A DNA stretch of 13,025 bases from an uncultured Chlorobiota bacterium (GCA_946481475.1 CAMLOB010000042.1:1-13025), one strand, 5' to 3'; shown: positions 1 through 7,445, counted from the first letter of the stretch. Notes: generated by a model from the letters alone, not told the origin. Numbers and translations: made by a program.

Positions 1-102
1 CGGAGGAGCATCCACGATCAGTCCCTGTTTTTTCTCATCCCACATCAGAAACGAGTTGGTGGCCGCCGGACCGCTTGTAAAGCCTTCGATGGTTACGGGC
101 AT
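1..102 (-). CDS. Probable MBL-fold metallohydrolase, N-terminal fragment (cut by window edge)
   Basis: Reading the minus strand from the ATG at 102-100 gives 34 uninterrupted codons running off the left edge, starting MPVTIEGFTSGPAATNSFLM and continuing with WDEKKQGLIVDAPP. This looks like the first two beta strands of metallo-beta-lactamase-fold hydrolases (glyoxalase II-like), where a short strand, a 'G-x-x-x-TNS/C-(Y/F)-L' turn and a 'xLIVDAP' strand precede the HxHxDH metal site. The metal site itself would lie outside the window, so no catalytic residue can be checked. The gene is divergent from pyruvate kinase across a 200-base gap. It could be any MBL subfamily. I am fairly sure it is coding and less sure of the family. 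Confidence 0.66.
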   Translation of the reverse strand, partial: MPVTIEGFTSGPAATNSFLMWDEKKQGLIVDAPP

Positions 103-203
103 TGTTCTATCTGTTGTTCTGCAATTCTTTCTTCTTCCGTACTCTGTCTTCGATGCAACTTCCGATCACTTCCGGAAGCTCGCCGTCTCCCAAGAATACG
201 GAC

Positions 204-218
204 ATTGTCCGACACAAT
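204..218. promoter_or_regulatory. Inverted repeat ATTGT-N5-ACAAT in the divergent MBL/pyk intergenic region
   Basis: The 200 bases between the MBL-like gene and pyruvate kinase contain ATTGTCCGACACAAT at 204-218, a perfect 5-bp inverted repeat with a 5-bp spacer. The TTGT...ACAA form and its place between two divergent genes suit a dimeric regulator site. No convincing promoter boxes were seen around it, and short inverted repeats arise by chance, so this is only a candidate operator. Confidence 0.22.
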
Positions 219-302
219 CCACCGGCTGTTATCACCTGATGACATCCGACCGCCATCCTGGAAATCTTCCGTCTCTTTTCCCTTCCGTATATTCGCCGTT
301 CT

Positions 303-1901
303 ATGAATACAAAACGGACATCAGACAAGGCTTCCGGCGGGAAGCAATCCCCGAAAGGGAAGGAGCCGGCTGGAAAACCGGCTCAGGGGAGCAAAGGGGA
401 ATCCGAATCCCGCAAGCTGACCGGAGAGGCGCGACGCCAGGCGATCTACAGCAAAAAGGAGTTTGTCCCTCCGTCGCTGCAACACACGAAGATCCTCTGC
501 ACGCTTGGCCCGGCAACGGCGACAAAGGACCGCATCCGCCAGTTGATTCTGGCCGGAGCCGACGCAATCCGGCTGAACTTCTCCCACTCCAACTACGCCA
601 CGCATCAGGAGCTGTTCGAGCTGACCCGTGAGGCGTCCCGGGAGTTGGGGCGGATCATTACAATCGTGCAGGACCTGCAGGGACCGAAAATCCGGATCGG
701 CGCGTTGCCGGACGGTCCGGTCTTTCTCCGTCCGGCCGAACAGATCACCCTGACGGTCGACGACGTGAAGTCGGGCGATCCGCGAGTACCGGTCGGCTAC
801 GGCAATTTTGCGCGGGACGTGGAACAGGGGAACACGATCCTGATCGACGACGGGCTCCTGGCGCTGCGGGTCGACGAGGTGAAGGGAAATGACGTGATCT
901 GCACCATCATCAACGGCGGTCTGCTGAAGGAGAAGAAAGGGATCAATCTGCCGGGGGCGAAGATCAGCGAGCCGTCGCTGACCCGGAAGGATTTGCAGGA
1001 TCTGGAGTTCGGTCTGAAGCTCGGCGTCGACTACGTGGCACTCTCCTTTGTCCGTTCGGCACAGGATATTCTTGACCTGAAGAAGATCATCCGTCGCAAG
1101 CGGAAGTCCACGCCGGTGATCGCAAAGATCGAAAAGGTGGAGGCGGTCCGCGAACTCGATGCGGTGATCGACGCCGCCGACGCGGTGATGGTTGCCCGGG
1201 GAGATCTGGGCGTGGAGATGCCGGGACATATCGTCCCGCTCCTGCAGAAACGGATCATCTCCCGATGCAAGAATCTGGGAAAACCGGTGATCACCGCAAC
1301 GCAGATGCTGGAATCGATGGTGAACAATCCCCGTCCGACCCGGGCCGAATCCTCCGACGTAGCAAACGCCGTATTCGACGGCACCGACGGGGTGATGCTT
1401 TCGGCTGAAACTTCCGTCGGCGCCTATCCGGTGGAGGCGGTGATGGTGATGGATGACATTATCCAGGCAACCGAGAGTGCCATTCCGTACGCAGAGATCC
1501 GGGAGAATCTGGAAGTGCTGCCGGAGGAACGGAAACGCTATACCGAATCGGCTGTTGCCGCCAAGGCCGCAACCCTTGCAACCGAGATTCGGGCGGCGGC
1601 TATCCTCTGTCTGACCTACACCGGCATGACCGCCCGCGTGATGTCCCGGCAACGCCCCGGCGTCCCGATCATCGCCATTGCCCAGGATGAAGATGTCTGC
1701 CGTCGTCTCGGTCTCTACAGCGGCATCTTCGCTCTGAAGATCGACGAGACTCCCTCCTCGACCGAGGAGGCGGTGAAGATCATGGAAAAGGCGGCGCTGA
1801 AGGCCGGGGTGATCCGCAAGGGCGATCTGGTTATCATGACGACCGGCTACCCGCTGGATGCCAAGGCCAGCACGAATATGATGCTGGTGCAGAAGGTGTG
1901 A
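303..1901 (+). CDS. pyk: Pyruvate kinase with N-terminal basic extension
   Basis: Converts phosphoenolpyruvate and ADP to pyruvate and ATP in the cytoplasm, the last step of glycolysis. The 532-residue product contains a complete enzyme from about residue 62 (TKILCTLGPAT). The substrate-binding R90-x-N92 and S94-H95 lie in RLNFSHS. The family signature TPVIAKIEKVEAV spans 270-282, with catalytic K275 and metal ligand E277. The second metal ligand D301 lies in VARGDLGVE and T333 in TATQMLESM. The B domain covers roughly 128-229 and the C-terminal domain roughly 405-532. Residues 1-60 are an extra Lys/Gly/Ser-rich segment not found in the usual ~470-residue enzyme. The ATG at 303 is the only in-frame ATG upstream of the conserved core, so the extension is probably translated. 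No clear Shine-Dalgarno site is visible. The effector-site type cannot be judged by eye. Confidence 0.97.
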   Translation: MNTKRTSDKASGGKQSPKGKEPAGKPAQGSKGESESRKLTGEARRQAIYSKKEFVPPSLQHTKILCTLGPATATKDRIRQLILAGADAIRLNFSHSNYATHQELFELTREASRELGRIITIVQDLQGPKIRIGALPDGPVFLRPAEQITLTVDDVKSGDPRVPVGYGNFARDVEQGNTILIDDGLLALRVDEVKGNDVICTIINGGLLKEKKGINLPGAKISEPSLTRKDLQDLEFGLKLGVDYVALSFVRSAQDILDLKKIIRRKRKSTPVIAKIEKVEAVRELDAVIDAADAVMVARGDLGVEMPGHIVPLLQKRIISRCKNLGKPVITATQMLESMVNNPRPTRAESSDVANAVFDGTDGVMLSAETSVGAYPVEAVMVMDDIIQATESAIPYAEIRENLEVLPEERKRYTESAVAAKAATLATEIRAAAILCLTYTGMTARVMSRQRPGVPIIAIAQDEDVCRRLGLYSGIFALKIDETPSSTEEAVKIMEKAALKAGVIRKGDLVIMTTGYPLDAKASTNMMLVQKV

Positions 1902-1929
1902 ACGCCGTTGAACAGTTCAATGGCGGCAG

Positions 1930-1969
1930 GGCATCGCAGGGAGCAAAAATTTTTGCTCCCTGCGATGCC
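1930..1969. repeat. Perfect 40-base palindrome downstream of pyruvate kinase
   Basis: Bases 1930-1949 (GGCATCGCAGGGAGCAAAAA) are the exact reverse complement of 1950-1969, giving two 20-base arms with no spacer. The centre is A5T5, flanked by GGGAGC/GCTCCC. It begins 28 bases after the pyk stop codon. In RNA it would form a stem of at least 15 strong pairs, well placed to end or protect the pyk transcript, but no T-run follows it, so it is not a standard intrinsic terminator. It could instead be a protein-binding site or a small mobile repeat. Confidence 0.85.
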
Positions 1970-1992
1970 TCACCACATCAAGGATCGATTGT

Positions 1993-2045
1993 TGCCGGTT
2001 GAATCGTTGCCGCAGCAGACCGGCAGTTATCGGATTCTTTTTTTT
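1993..2045 (+). terminator. Weak candidate terminator for pyk (hairpin then T8)
   Basis: TGCCGGT (1993-1999) can pair with ACCGGCA (2019-2025) around a 19-base loop, and a run of eight T follows at 2038-2045. The loop is long and the gap from stem to T-run is about 12 bases, so this is weak. It may act together with the palindrome just upstream. Confidence 0.22.
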
Positions 2046-2084
2046 CTTCGATGGAATTCCCTCCTCCAGTCTCTTTTTTTCTTT

Positions 2085-2129
2085 CGTGACGGTTCCCCGC
2101 TGCAACCGTGACGGCCTCTCATTACCTTG
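2085..2129 (+). promoter_or_regulatory. Predicted activator-type promoter of the DUF547 gene: two CGTGACGG repeats 22 bp apart and TACCTTG box
   Basis: CGTGACGG occurs at 2085-2092 and again at 2107-2114, exactly 22 bp apart (two helical turns). A TACCTTG box, resembling the Bacteroidota TAnnTTTG -7 element, starts at 2123, 16 bp after the start of the second repeat. The control region at 7446-7493 has the same repeats, the same 22-bp period and a TATCTTG box at the same 16-bp offset, which is hard to explain by chance. Transcription would start near 2136, leaving a leader of about 100 bases. The layout is like SARP-activated promoters, where repeats overlap the -35 region. The repeats can also be read as two degraded copies of the palindrome AACCGTGACGGTT. 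Confidence 0.55.
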
Positions 2130-2233
2130 ATTCCCGTCAACTATACGTTTCAACAGGCTTTTCGATCCTCCGGAATTCACAGAGAAAAGGGGTGATTTGC
2201 GGCCTGTCATGTTCACATCATTAACGGGTACCA

Positions 2234-3115
2234 ATGATAATGCAGACAACAGTGATAGAGAGACCGCCACTTCGGCGCACCGGACCGACCGCTATCGTTC
2301 TCCTTCTGGTTATCGCCGTTGCGGCCGGATCGGTCGCACTCTGGCGGACGACGGTCTCCGGGTCTGGCGGGAACGGGATATCGCCGGGAGGTGAGACGTC
2401 GACCGGAGCAACCCTGCAAAAGGGGGATCAGGAAGAGGAAGAGAGGACGGGATTCGATCCGGGACCGTTCGATGCACTTCTTCGGGCCAATGTCGCCGAC
2501 GGCCGGGTAGACTACAAGGCATTCGCCGGCAGCACCGACTTTGCGAACGTTCTTTCAGAGATTGAGACGGCCGATGTGGGCGGGATGTCGACCGACGAGC
2601 AGCTTGCTTTCTGGATCAACGCCTACAACGCCTCGGTCATCCGAAACGTCAACGCCCACTCCGGCATCAAGAGTCCGCTGGATGTGAAAGGCTTCTTCGA
2701 CAAGGAGACCTTTAAAATCGCCGGACGGGAGGTGACGCTGAACGATGTCGAGAACACGATTATCCGTCCCACATTTCAGGAACCGCTGATTCATTTCGGG
2801 CTGGTATGCGCCGCCCGCAGTTGTCCCCCTTTGATCCCCACAGCCTACACCGCCGACAACGTTCGTGATCTTCTGGCCGAAAACGCCCGCAATTATCTGG
2901 CCGACACAAAACAGAATCGCTTCGATCCGAAAACCGGCGTACTCCACCTTTCGAAGATCTTCGAATGGTACAAGGAAGATTTCGGAGGGGACGATGCGGG
3001 ATTGATCGCCTTTGCAAAGGAGTACGGTCCGGGGGATATGCAGAGCGGCCTTGAGAAGGGACGGAAAGTGACGGTCAGGTTTGTGGAGTATGACTGGACG
3101 TTGAACGGGAAGTGA
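2234..3115 (+). CDS. Membrane-anchored DUF547 domain protein
   Basis: The 293-residue product has a short N-terminus, one hydrophobic helix (about residues 18-37: GPTAIVLLLVIAVAAGSVAL), a Gly/Ser/Glu-rich linker to about 72, and a DUF547 domain to the end. Family landmarks are FWINAYNAS (127-134), HFGLVCAARSCPPL (187-200, with H187, C192 and C197) and LSKIFEWYKEDFGG (239-252). The domain most likely lies outside the inner membrane, with the helix acting as anchor or uncleaved signal. DUF547 proteins have no settled biochemical role, so none is claimed; the conserved His and Cys pair are the obvious residues to test. ATG codons at 2234 and 2240 are both possible starts. A promoter-like repeat element lies about 105 bases upstream. 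The gene stands alone, with a G-rich tract and REP-like repeats after its stop. Confidence 0.9.
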   Translation: MIMQTTVIERPPLRRTGPTAIVLLLVIAVAAGSVALWRTTVSGSGGNGISPGGETSTGATLQKGDQEEEERTGFDPGPFDALLRANVADGRVDYKAFAGSTDFANVLSEIETADVGGMSTDEQLAFWINAYNASVIRNVNAHSGIKSPLDVKGFFDKETFKIAGREVTLNDVENTIIRPTFQEPLIHFGLVCAARSCPPLIPTAYTADNVRDLLAENARNYLADTKQNRFDPKTGVLHLSKIFEWYKEDFGGDDAGLIAFAKEYGPGDMQSGLEKGRKVTVRFVEYDWTLNGK

Positions 3116-3128
3116 GGGACAAGGTGAC

Positions 3129-3179
3129 GGGGAACGAGGGGGACCGGGGACAAGGACAAGGGGGCCGGGGACAAGAGGG
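3129..3179 (+). repeat. G-rich minisatellite-like tract with G-quadruplex potential
   Basis: Directly after the DUF547 stop, the sense strand carries G runs at 3129-3132, 3138-3142, 3146-3149, 3160-3164, 3167-3170 and 3177-3179. CCGGGGACAAG occurs at 3144-3154 and 3165-3175, a near-tandem unit of about 21 bp. Four runs of four or more G with loops of 5, 3 and 10 bases meet a relaxed quadruplex definition. In RNA it would sit just behind the stop codon. No coding pattern is seen. Confidence 0.6.
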
Positions 3180-3183
3180 CCTT

Positions 3184-3256
3184 GTAGGGACATGGCGTGC
3201 CATGTCCCACAAACCCAAGGAACCCGTAGGAACATGGTGTGCAATATCCCATAAAC
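3184..3256. repeat. Two tandem copies of a REP-like palindromic intergenic repeat
   Basis: Copy 1 (3184-3214) contains the perfect palindrome GGGACATGGC-GT-GCCATGTCCC at 3187-3208, flanked by TGTA and ACAA. Copy 2 (3226-3256) lies exactly 42 bases on and matches at 26 of 31 positions; its substitutions weaken the palindrome. The form (TGTAGGGACATGG...CCATGTCCCACA) resembles the short palindromic REP/MITE-like repeats scattered between genes in many bacteria. It may also act as the 3' end hairpin of the DUF547 transcript. The possible GTG codon at 3239 lies inside copy 2 and so is an unlikely start for the next gene. Confidence 0.75.
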
Positions 3257-3304
3257 AGGCACAAGACAGACAGGCCTATTCTTTATCAGATGATGGAGAC
3301 AGCA

Positions 3305-4006
3305 ATGCAACATATTACCGGTTTGTTGAACAGAGGAACGCAGACGGAGCAGCGGGAGTTTCCGCTGCATCTGCCCGGACTGAGCGATTCGGAGCGGAAC
3401 GATCTGCTGCGGAGCGCCACACACGGGACGTATCGGCCGGGAGAATGTGTCCAGGTCGAAGGGGAGAATTGCCGTCGCATCTTCTTTGTTCTCGCCGGTC
3501 GTCTGCGGGTCTGCAAGGAAGGGACGAACGACCGGGAAGTAACGCTCTACAGGATCGGAGCCGGGGAGACCTGTCCGCTGACGGTTTCCTCGCTGATGCA
3601 GGGGACTCCGTATCCGGCATATATCGTGTGTGAGGAGAAGGCATCGGTGCTGCAATTGCCGGCGACCACATACATATCCTGGTATCGCCGCTCCGATGGG
3701 TGGAGGAACTATATCGCCGAATTGCTGGCCGGAAGCACGCTTGCACTCCTGTCGACACTCGATCTGATCGCTCTCCACTCCCTGGAGAACCAGATTGTTC
3801 TCTACCTGCTGCGGGAGTCCGAAGGAGGAGAGAAAATCAGCAGAACCCATGCGGCCGTTGCATCGGATCTGGGACTTTCACGTGAGGCTGTAAGTCGCGG
3901 ACTGAAGCGGCTGGAGAGACGGGGACTGATCGCCCTGACCCGGGGCGAAATTCTTGTGCTGGATCGTCCGGCTCTTATCCGGGCGGGACAATATCCGATC
4001 GGGTAG
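3305..4006 (+). CDS. Crp/Fnr-family transcription regulator
   Basis: The 233-residue protein has a cyclic-nucleotide-binding-type beta-roll at about 23-125 (YRPGECVQVEGENCRRIFFVL...), a dimer helix at about 133-165, and a C-terminal winged helix with the HTH around 181-205 (HAAVASDLGLSREAVSRGLKR). The segment GETCPLTVSSLMQGTPYP (88-104) replaces the cAMP-contact motif of true CRP, so cAMP is an unlikely ligand. It matches a Crp/Fnr subgroup with a conserved Cys at that spot. The sensor half has five Cys (48, 56, 70, 90, 109), which leaves a redox or metal signal possible. The ATG at 3305 is preferred because GGAG lies 6 bases before it; 3290 and 3293 are in-frame alternatives without such a site. 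An upstream GTG at 3239 is inside a repeat. A hairpin terminator follows. Confidence 0.93.
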   Translation: MQHITGLLNRGTQTEQREFPLHLPGLSDSERNDLLRSATHGTYRPGECVQVEGENCRRIFFVLAGRLRVCKEGTNDREVTLYRIGAGETCPLTVSSLMQGTPYPAYIVCEEKASVLQLPATTYISWYRRSDGWRNYIAELLAGSTLALLSTLDLIALHSLENQIVLYLLRESEGGEKISRTHAAVASDLGLSREAVSRGLKRLERRGLIALTRGEILVLDRPALIRAGQYPIG

Positions 4007-4011
4007 CGGGA

Positions 4012-4065
4012 GGGAGCGGAGAGGACCACGCCCCTCTTCGCTCCCCTCACATTCTTATCGCTTTT
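4012..4065 (+). terminator. Intrinsic terminator of the Crp/Fnr gene
   Basis: GGGAGCGGAGAGG (4012-4024) pairs with CCTCTTCGCTCCC (4033-4045) over 13 bp with a single G-U pair (4019 with 4038) and an 8-base loop. A T-rich stretch (4051-4070) follows. It starts six bases after the stop codon. The next gene is convergent and ends at 4071. On the minus strand no T-run follows the stem, so its use as a terminator there is doubtful. Confidence 0.7.
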
Positions 4066-4070
4066 CTTCT

Positions 4071-7000
4071 TCACACGATCTCTTCGCGAACACGGGACAA
4101 GATGCGTTGCACTTCCGCATGTTTGCCGATTGTGCGGAGCGTCTCCAGCAGGAGTTCGGCAATCTCGTCATCATCCGGCATGATCTCATACCCCTGTCGC
4201 AGAACCTCCTCGGCAGCCTCCGGATCTTCCTCACGTATCAATCCGCGAGCCGTCTCCAGCAAGGCGGTTCGCATCAGATAGTCGATCTCCTCACGAAGCG
4301 ATTCGAACAACTCATCGTAGAGCGTGGGGAAGGGGACTTCTCCCGCATGAAGCGTCATCGCCTCCAGAAGAAGAAGTCTCGCCCGCAGGAAAGCGCCCCC
4401 CCGGGCATTCTCCAGTCCGTCGCGAAGGAGTCGTACAAGCGTGACGACGTCAACGTCGATCAGCTCCACGTTCAGTGCCGGAACGCCCTCCCGCTCAATC
4501 ACAAGGTCTTCTCCCGACGTCTCGCGCAGACGGAGCAGGGCCATGGACGTCATCTTCCGGGCACGCTCCGGATCATCGACTCCACCTCCGGCATAGCGGC
4601 AGAACTCCTTGTAGGAAAGCTTCTGTTCGGACATGAGTCCGGCAGCCATCAGACCAAGCACCGTCCGGATCCTTCCTCCCCGTATCCGCTGTACGTCCTC
4701 ACCCGGCCGTCTGATCGTGATGTCGCCGATCATTGTGATGCGAATCCTTTCATACTCCCTGTCGACCGGGAATTCCGGCGAGGCCAGAGCCTCGCGAATT
4801 TCCCGACCTCTTCGGCTTTCTTCCTCTTCTGAAAGATAGGCTGCAAAGAATTTAAGCGTCGGCATCGCGCAGGCGAGAAGATCGTGACGACCGAACCAGT
4901 CCAGAACCGCCGAGGCGGCCGCAGCAATGTCGGAGCGGAGGGAGTTGATCATCTTCCGGTCGTTCAACCGCTCCAGCGTCTCAGTCACAAGCTTCACCCC
5001 GATCACGTGCATGCGGGTCAGGATCGGTTCCTTCAGTTGCCCACGCATCAGTTCGACAAGAGCCCCCTTCCGGTCCTCCCCCTGCACAACATAGCGGGCA
5101 AGCGTCAGCAAAGGGAATTCCGCAGAGTCATCGGCCTCCTCCAGAACCTCGGCAAACATTTCCAGCCCCCTTGTCCGCAGATTCAACAACATCCAGGCGG
5201 ACAGGTAGGTTATCGGCGAGGGTTCGGCATTGAATTCCCGAAGGAGTGTTCCGGCTTCGTCGAACTCCTCGCGAATCAGCAGAAGGACCACGAGCCGCCA
5301 GCAGGCGATCTGCACCACCTGATTCCGGATCTCCGCCGGAGCGTCGGTGAGAATGTCCCTGAGCTCAGGTCCGATATGACAGACCGGCATAGCAAGCCCG
5401 GTAAGAGCATAGAGTCTGAAGAGGCGAACCTGCGTCAGGTCCCTGCGCAATCCCTGCGAACGGAGTCGGGGAATCAAACGTTCGGCAAACCGGAGTCCCT
5501 CCCGATACTTTCCGATCCCTTCGTACAGCGCCATCACGCGCGTCTGCACAAAGATGCTGTCGGGTGCCGAGGAGAGCAGATCGGCCGCCTGCATCAGACG
5601 TCGTTCCAGTTCCTCTTCGGAAGCGAACTGCCAGATGACCAACGGCATCACTTCGGAACGAATACGGTATTTGATATCCTCCGGCGCCTCTTCATTCCGC
5701 ACAATCTTTTCCGCCCACTTCTCCACGTCCGACGTCCAGCGCATGTCGGCCTCCGCGCTGGTTGATCGTCCGGCCACATTCAGGAACCGGACGAACTCCT
5801 CACCATACTGGAGTGCCGGGCAGATGCCGATCAACCTTTCCACCTCTTCCCAGATCCCGGCAAAGCTCTCCGTCTCTTTTGAACGACGCCCCTGCTGATA
5901 GCAGTAGGTAAGAGCGGAAACACGATAGCGGAGAAGGTCTTCCGGAAGGTTCCGGGTCATTTCCTCGAAGCGGTCGACAAGCCGACCGTACGCTTCGGTA
6001 TGGTTTTCCCTGCGCTGCAACTGCAACTGAAGATCGACCAGGCAGAGCTCGAGGGCACGCTCTTCTTCAGCACTCCGGACTTTTCCGGTTCGGCGGGCAA
6101 TCTCCCGGGCAACGTCGAGCAGCACGTGACTCAGTCGCCAGTCGGCCGTTTCGTCCAGGGCCAGCGCGTCGCGGGTAATGCGTCGCAGAATGTTCCGGAT
6201 GCCTCCGGCCTCCGACATCGTCGGCCGAGCCTCTCCCATCTCCCGCCCCAGAACCTGATAGGGGACTACAGAATAGAGAGGATATTCTTCACCGATCAGC
6301 CTCTTCAGCCGATCAAGCGGGATATGGCCGGAACTCAGCAGATGGGCGTGAACAAGAGTGTGGGTGAACGTGAAGACCGTGTCGTTTCTTCCTCTTCCGG
6401 AAAGAGGCCGGGGTATGGTGACGGGGGTGGAAAGGATCCCCTTGAACTTCAGCGAGTTCAGCACTTTCTCCCCCTCTCCTTCGATCACCTGCAATGCGGT
6501 CGACTCCGCAAAGGATTCGCCGAGCGAGGCAAGGATCCTGGCGGCATGTTTTTCATTCTCGCTCAGATGAGCCACCATACCGCCGGAAAGTAGCTGCATA
6601 TCGCGGACAAGATACGATTCGAACTCCTGAAGGCCAGGGGTCGGCAGCCACGCGCCGGACAGATGATCCTGAAGAATCACTCCGTTCTTTAACGAGTTCC
6701 GAAGCGCAGTTCGCAACGCCATCGGGTTGCCGAACGTGGTACGATACAGTACCTCGATCACTTCCGGGTCGGGATCGGCACTGAAAAGAATGGTCCACAA
6801 CTCCCCGATCTCCTCCCGACTCAGACCTCCCACCTTCACTTCTTCCACAAGGTACCGCGAGAGGACGGCAGAAGCCGGAGCATCGGTTCGCTGACTGATG
6901 GCGATCAATCCGATCGGCTCGTCGGCGATCGCCCCAAGTAATTCCATCAACTCACCCACGCAGCTTCCCGAAAGCAGATGGATATCCTCAAGCACCAGAA

Positions 7001-7430
7001 GCGTGGGGCGGAGCCGGGCCAGTCTTCGAATCGAAGCGGTCACCGAAGGGAGCGTCGGTTCCGGTTCCCCCCGCAGCAGACGACTCCCCCCTTCGGAATA
7101 GAGGAGGGCACGGGAGAGAACAGGGGCCAGCGTGGCCGAGTCCGAGTAGAGCTTCCCCCAGACCACCACTCCTCCGTTGCCTGCGACGGCCGGGACGATC
7201 TCCTCTACCAGGCGACTTTTTCCCACCCCGGCTTCCCCTGTAACGAGGACAACGGACATCTCCTGAATGTCAAGAGACCGGTTGCGAAATTCAAGAAGCC
7301 GGAGCCGTTCGGTCTTCCTTCCGATGAAAGGGAACGTTCCGCGATTGACAAACTCGATAAGATTCTGCATTGAACTGGACGCATGAAGAGGACAATGGCG
7401 ATGGACGGACGGAGGACCAGGGGAATACAT
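4071..7430 (-). CDS. STAND-type NTPase with C-terminal SARP-like DNA-binding (winged helix + BTAD) module
   Basis: This 1119-residue protein appears to be a very large one-piece transcription regulator. The NTPase starts at about residue 34 (FIGRKTERLRLLE), with Walker A GEAGVGKS (65-72), Walker B LLVLED (144-149), an AISQR sensor-like stretch (177-181) and a GNP motif (234-236), as in MalT/AfsR-type STAND ATPases. Residues about 410-890 are helical and probably TPR-like, for signal sensing. Residues about 894-993 form an OmpR-like winged helix (IRITMIGDITIRRPG..., MALLRLRETSGEDLVIEREG), and 994-1119 match a bacterial transcriptional activator domain (BTAD). In AfsR the SARP module is N-terminal; here the order is reversed. 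The start is uncertain: ATG 7430 has GGAG only 3 bases upstream, while ATG 7370 (residue 21) begins nearer the conserved part. It is divergent from the zinc-ribbon gene across the repeat element at 7446-7493. Its signal is unknown. Confidence 0.9.
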   Translation of the reverse strand: MYSPGPPSVHRHCPLHASSSMQNLIEFVNRGTFPFIGRKTERLRLLEFRNRSLDIQEMSVVLVTGEAGVGKSRLVEEIVPAVAGNGGVVVWGKLYSDSATLAPVLSRALLYSEGGSRLLRGEPEPTLPSVTASIRRLARLRPTLLVLEDIHLLSGSCVGELMELLGAIADEPIGLIAISQRTDAPASAVLSRYLVEEVKVGGLSREEIGELWTILFSADPDPEVIEVLYRTTFGNPMALRTALRNSLKNGVILQDHLSGAWLPTPGLQEFESYLVRDMQLLSGGMVAHLSENEKHAARILASLGESFAESTALQVIEGEGEKVLNSLKFKGILSTPVTIPRPLSGRGRNDTVFTFTHTLVHAHLLSSGHIPLDRLKRLIGEEYPLYSVVPYQVLGREMGEARPTMSEAGGIRNILRRITRDALALDETADWRLSHVLLDVAREIARRTGKVRSAEEERALELCLVDLQLQLQRRENHTEAYGRLVDRFEEMTRNLPEDLLRYRVSALTYCYQQGRRSKETESFAGIWEEVERLIGICPALQYGEEFVRFLNVAGRSTSAEADMRWTSDVEKWAEKIVRNEEAPEDIKYRIRSEVMPLVIWQFASEEELERRLMQAADLLSSAPDSIFVQTRVMALYEGIGKYREGLRFAERLIPRLRSQGLRRDLTQVRLFRLYALTGLAMPVCHIGPELRDILTDAPAEIRNQVVQIACWRLVVLLLIREEFDEAGTLLREFNAEPSPITYLSAWMLLNLRTRGLEMFAEVLEEADDSAEFPLLTLARYVVQGEDRKGALVELMRGQLKEPILTRMHVIGVKLVTETLERLNDRKMINSLRSDIAAAASAVLDWFGRHDLLACAMPTLKFFAAYLSEEEESRRGREIREALASPEFPVDREYERIRITMIGDITIRRPGEDVQRIRGGRIRTVLGLMAAGLMSEQKLSYKEFCRYAGGGVDDPERARKMTSMALLRLRETSGEDLVIEREGVPALNVELIDVDVVTLVRLLRDGLENARGGAFLRARLLLLEAMTLHAGEVPFPTLYDELFESLREEIDYLMRTALLETARGLIREEDPEAAEEVLRQGYEIMPDDDEIAELLLETLRTIGKHAEVQRILSRVREEIV

Positions 7431-7445
7431 TTTCTCCGGTCGGGA

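Larger units (their letters stand above)
1902..2233. other. 332-base intergenic region between pyk and the DUF547 gene
   Basis: No convincing gene is present. The stretch holds a perfect 40-base palindrome near the pyk stop, a weak hairpin followed by a run of eight T, a second T-run at 2074-2080, and a promoter-like element with 22-bp-spaced repeats at 2085-2129. A leader of about 100 bases would then precede the DUF547 start codon. Short open frames on both strands here share peptide text only because they cross the two arms of the palindrome, which argues against their being genes. Confidence 0.6.

Noticed and set aside
288..295. TATATTCG as a -7 box for pyk
   Set aside because: Only 8 bases from the start codon with no -33 element; it would imply a near-leaderless transcript without other support.
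321..1652. 443-residue minus-strand open frame
   Set aside because: Antisense to pyruvate kinase, which has clear motifs throughout; the His/Arg-rich composition is typical of GC-rich shadows.
1917..2270. 117-residue minus-strand open frame after pyk
   Set aside because: Crosses the 40-base palindrome and T-tracts, with no domain or plausible ribosome site; a matching peptide on the other strand comes only from the palindrome.
2555..3850. 431-residue minus-strand open frame
   Set aside because: Runs through the DUF547 gene, the repeats and the Crp/Fnr gene; its repetitive PSPCPSLP-like text comes from the G-rich tract.
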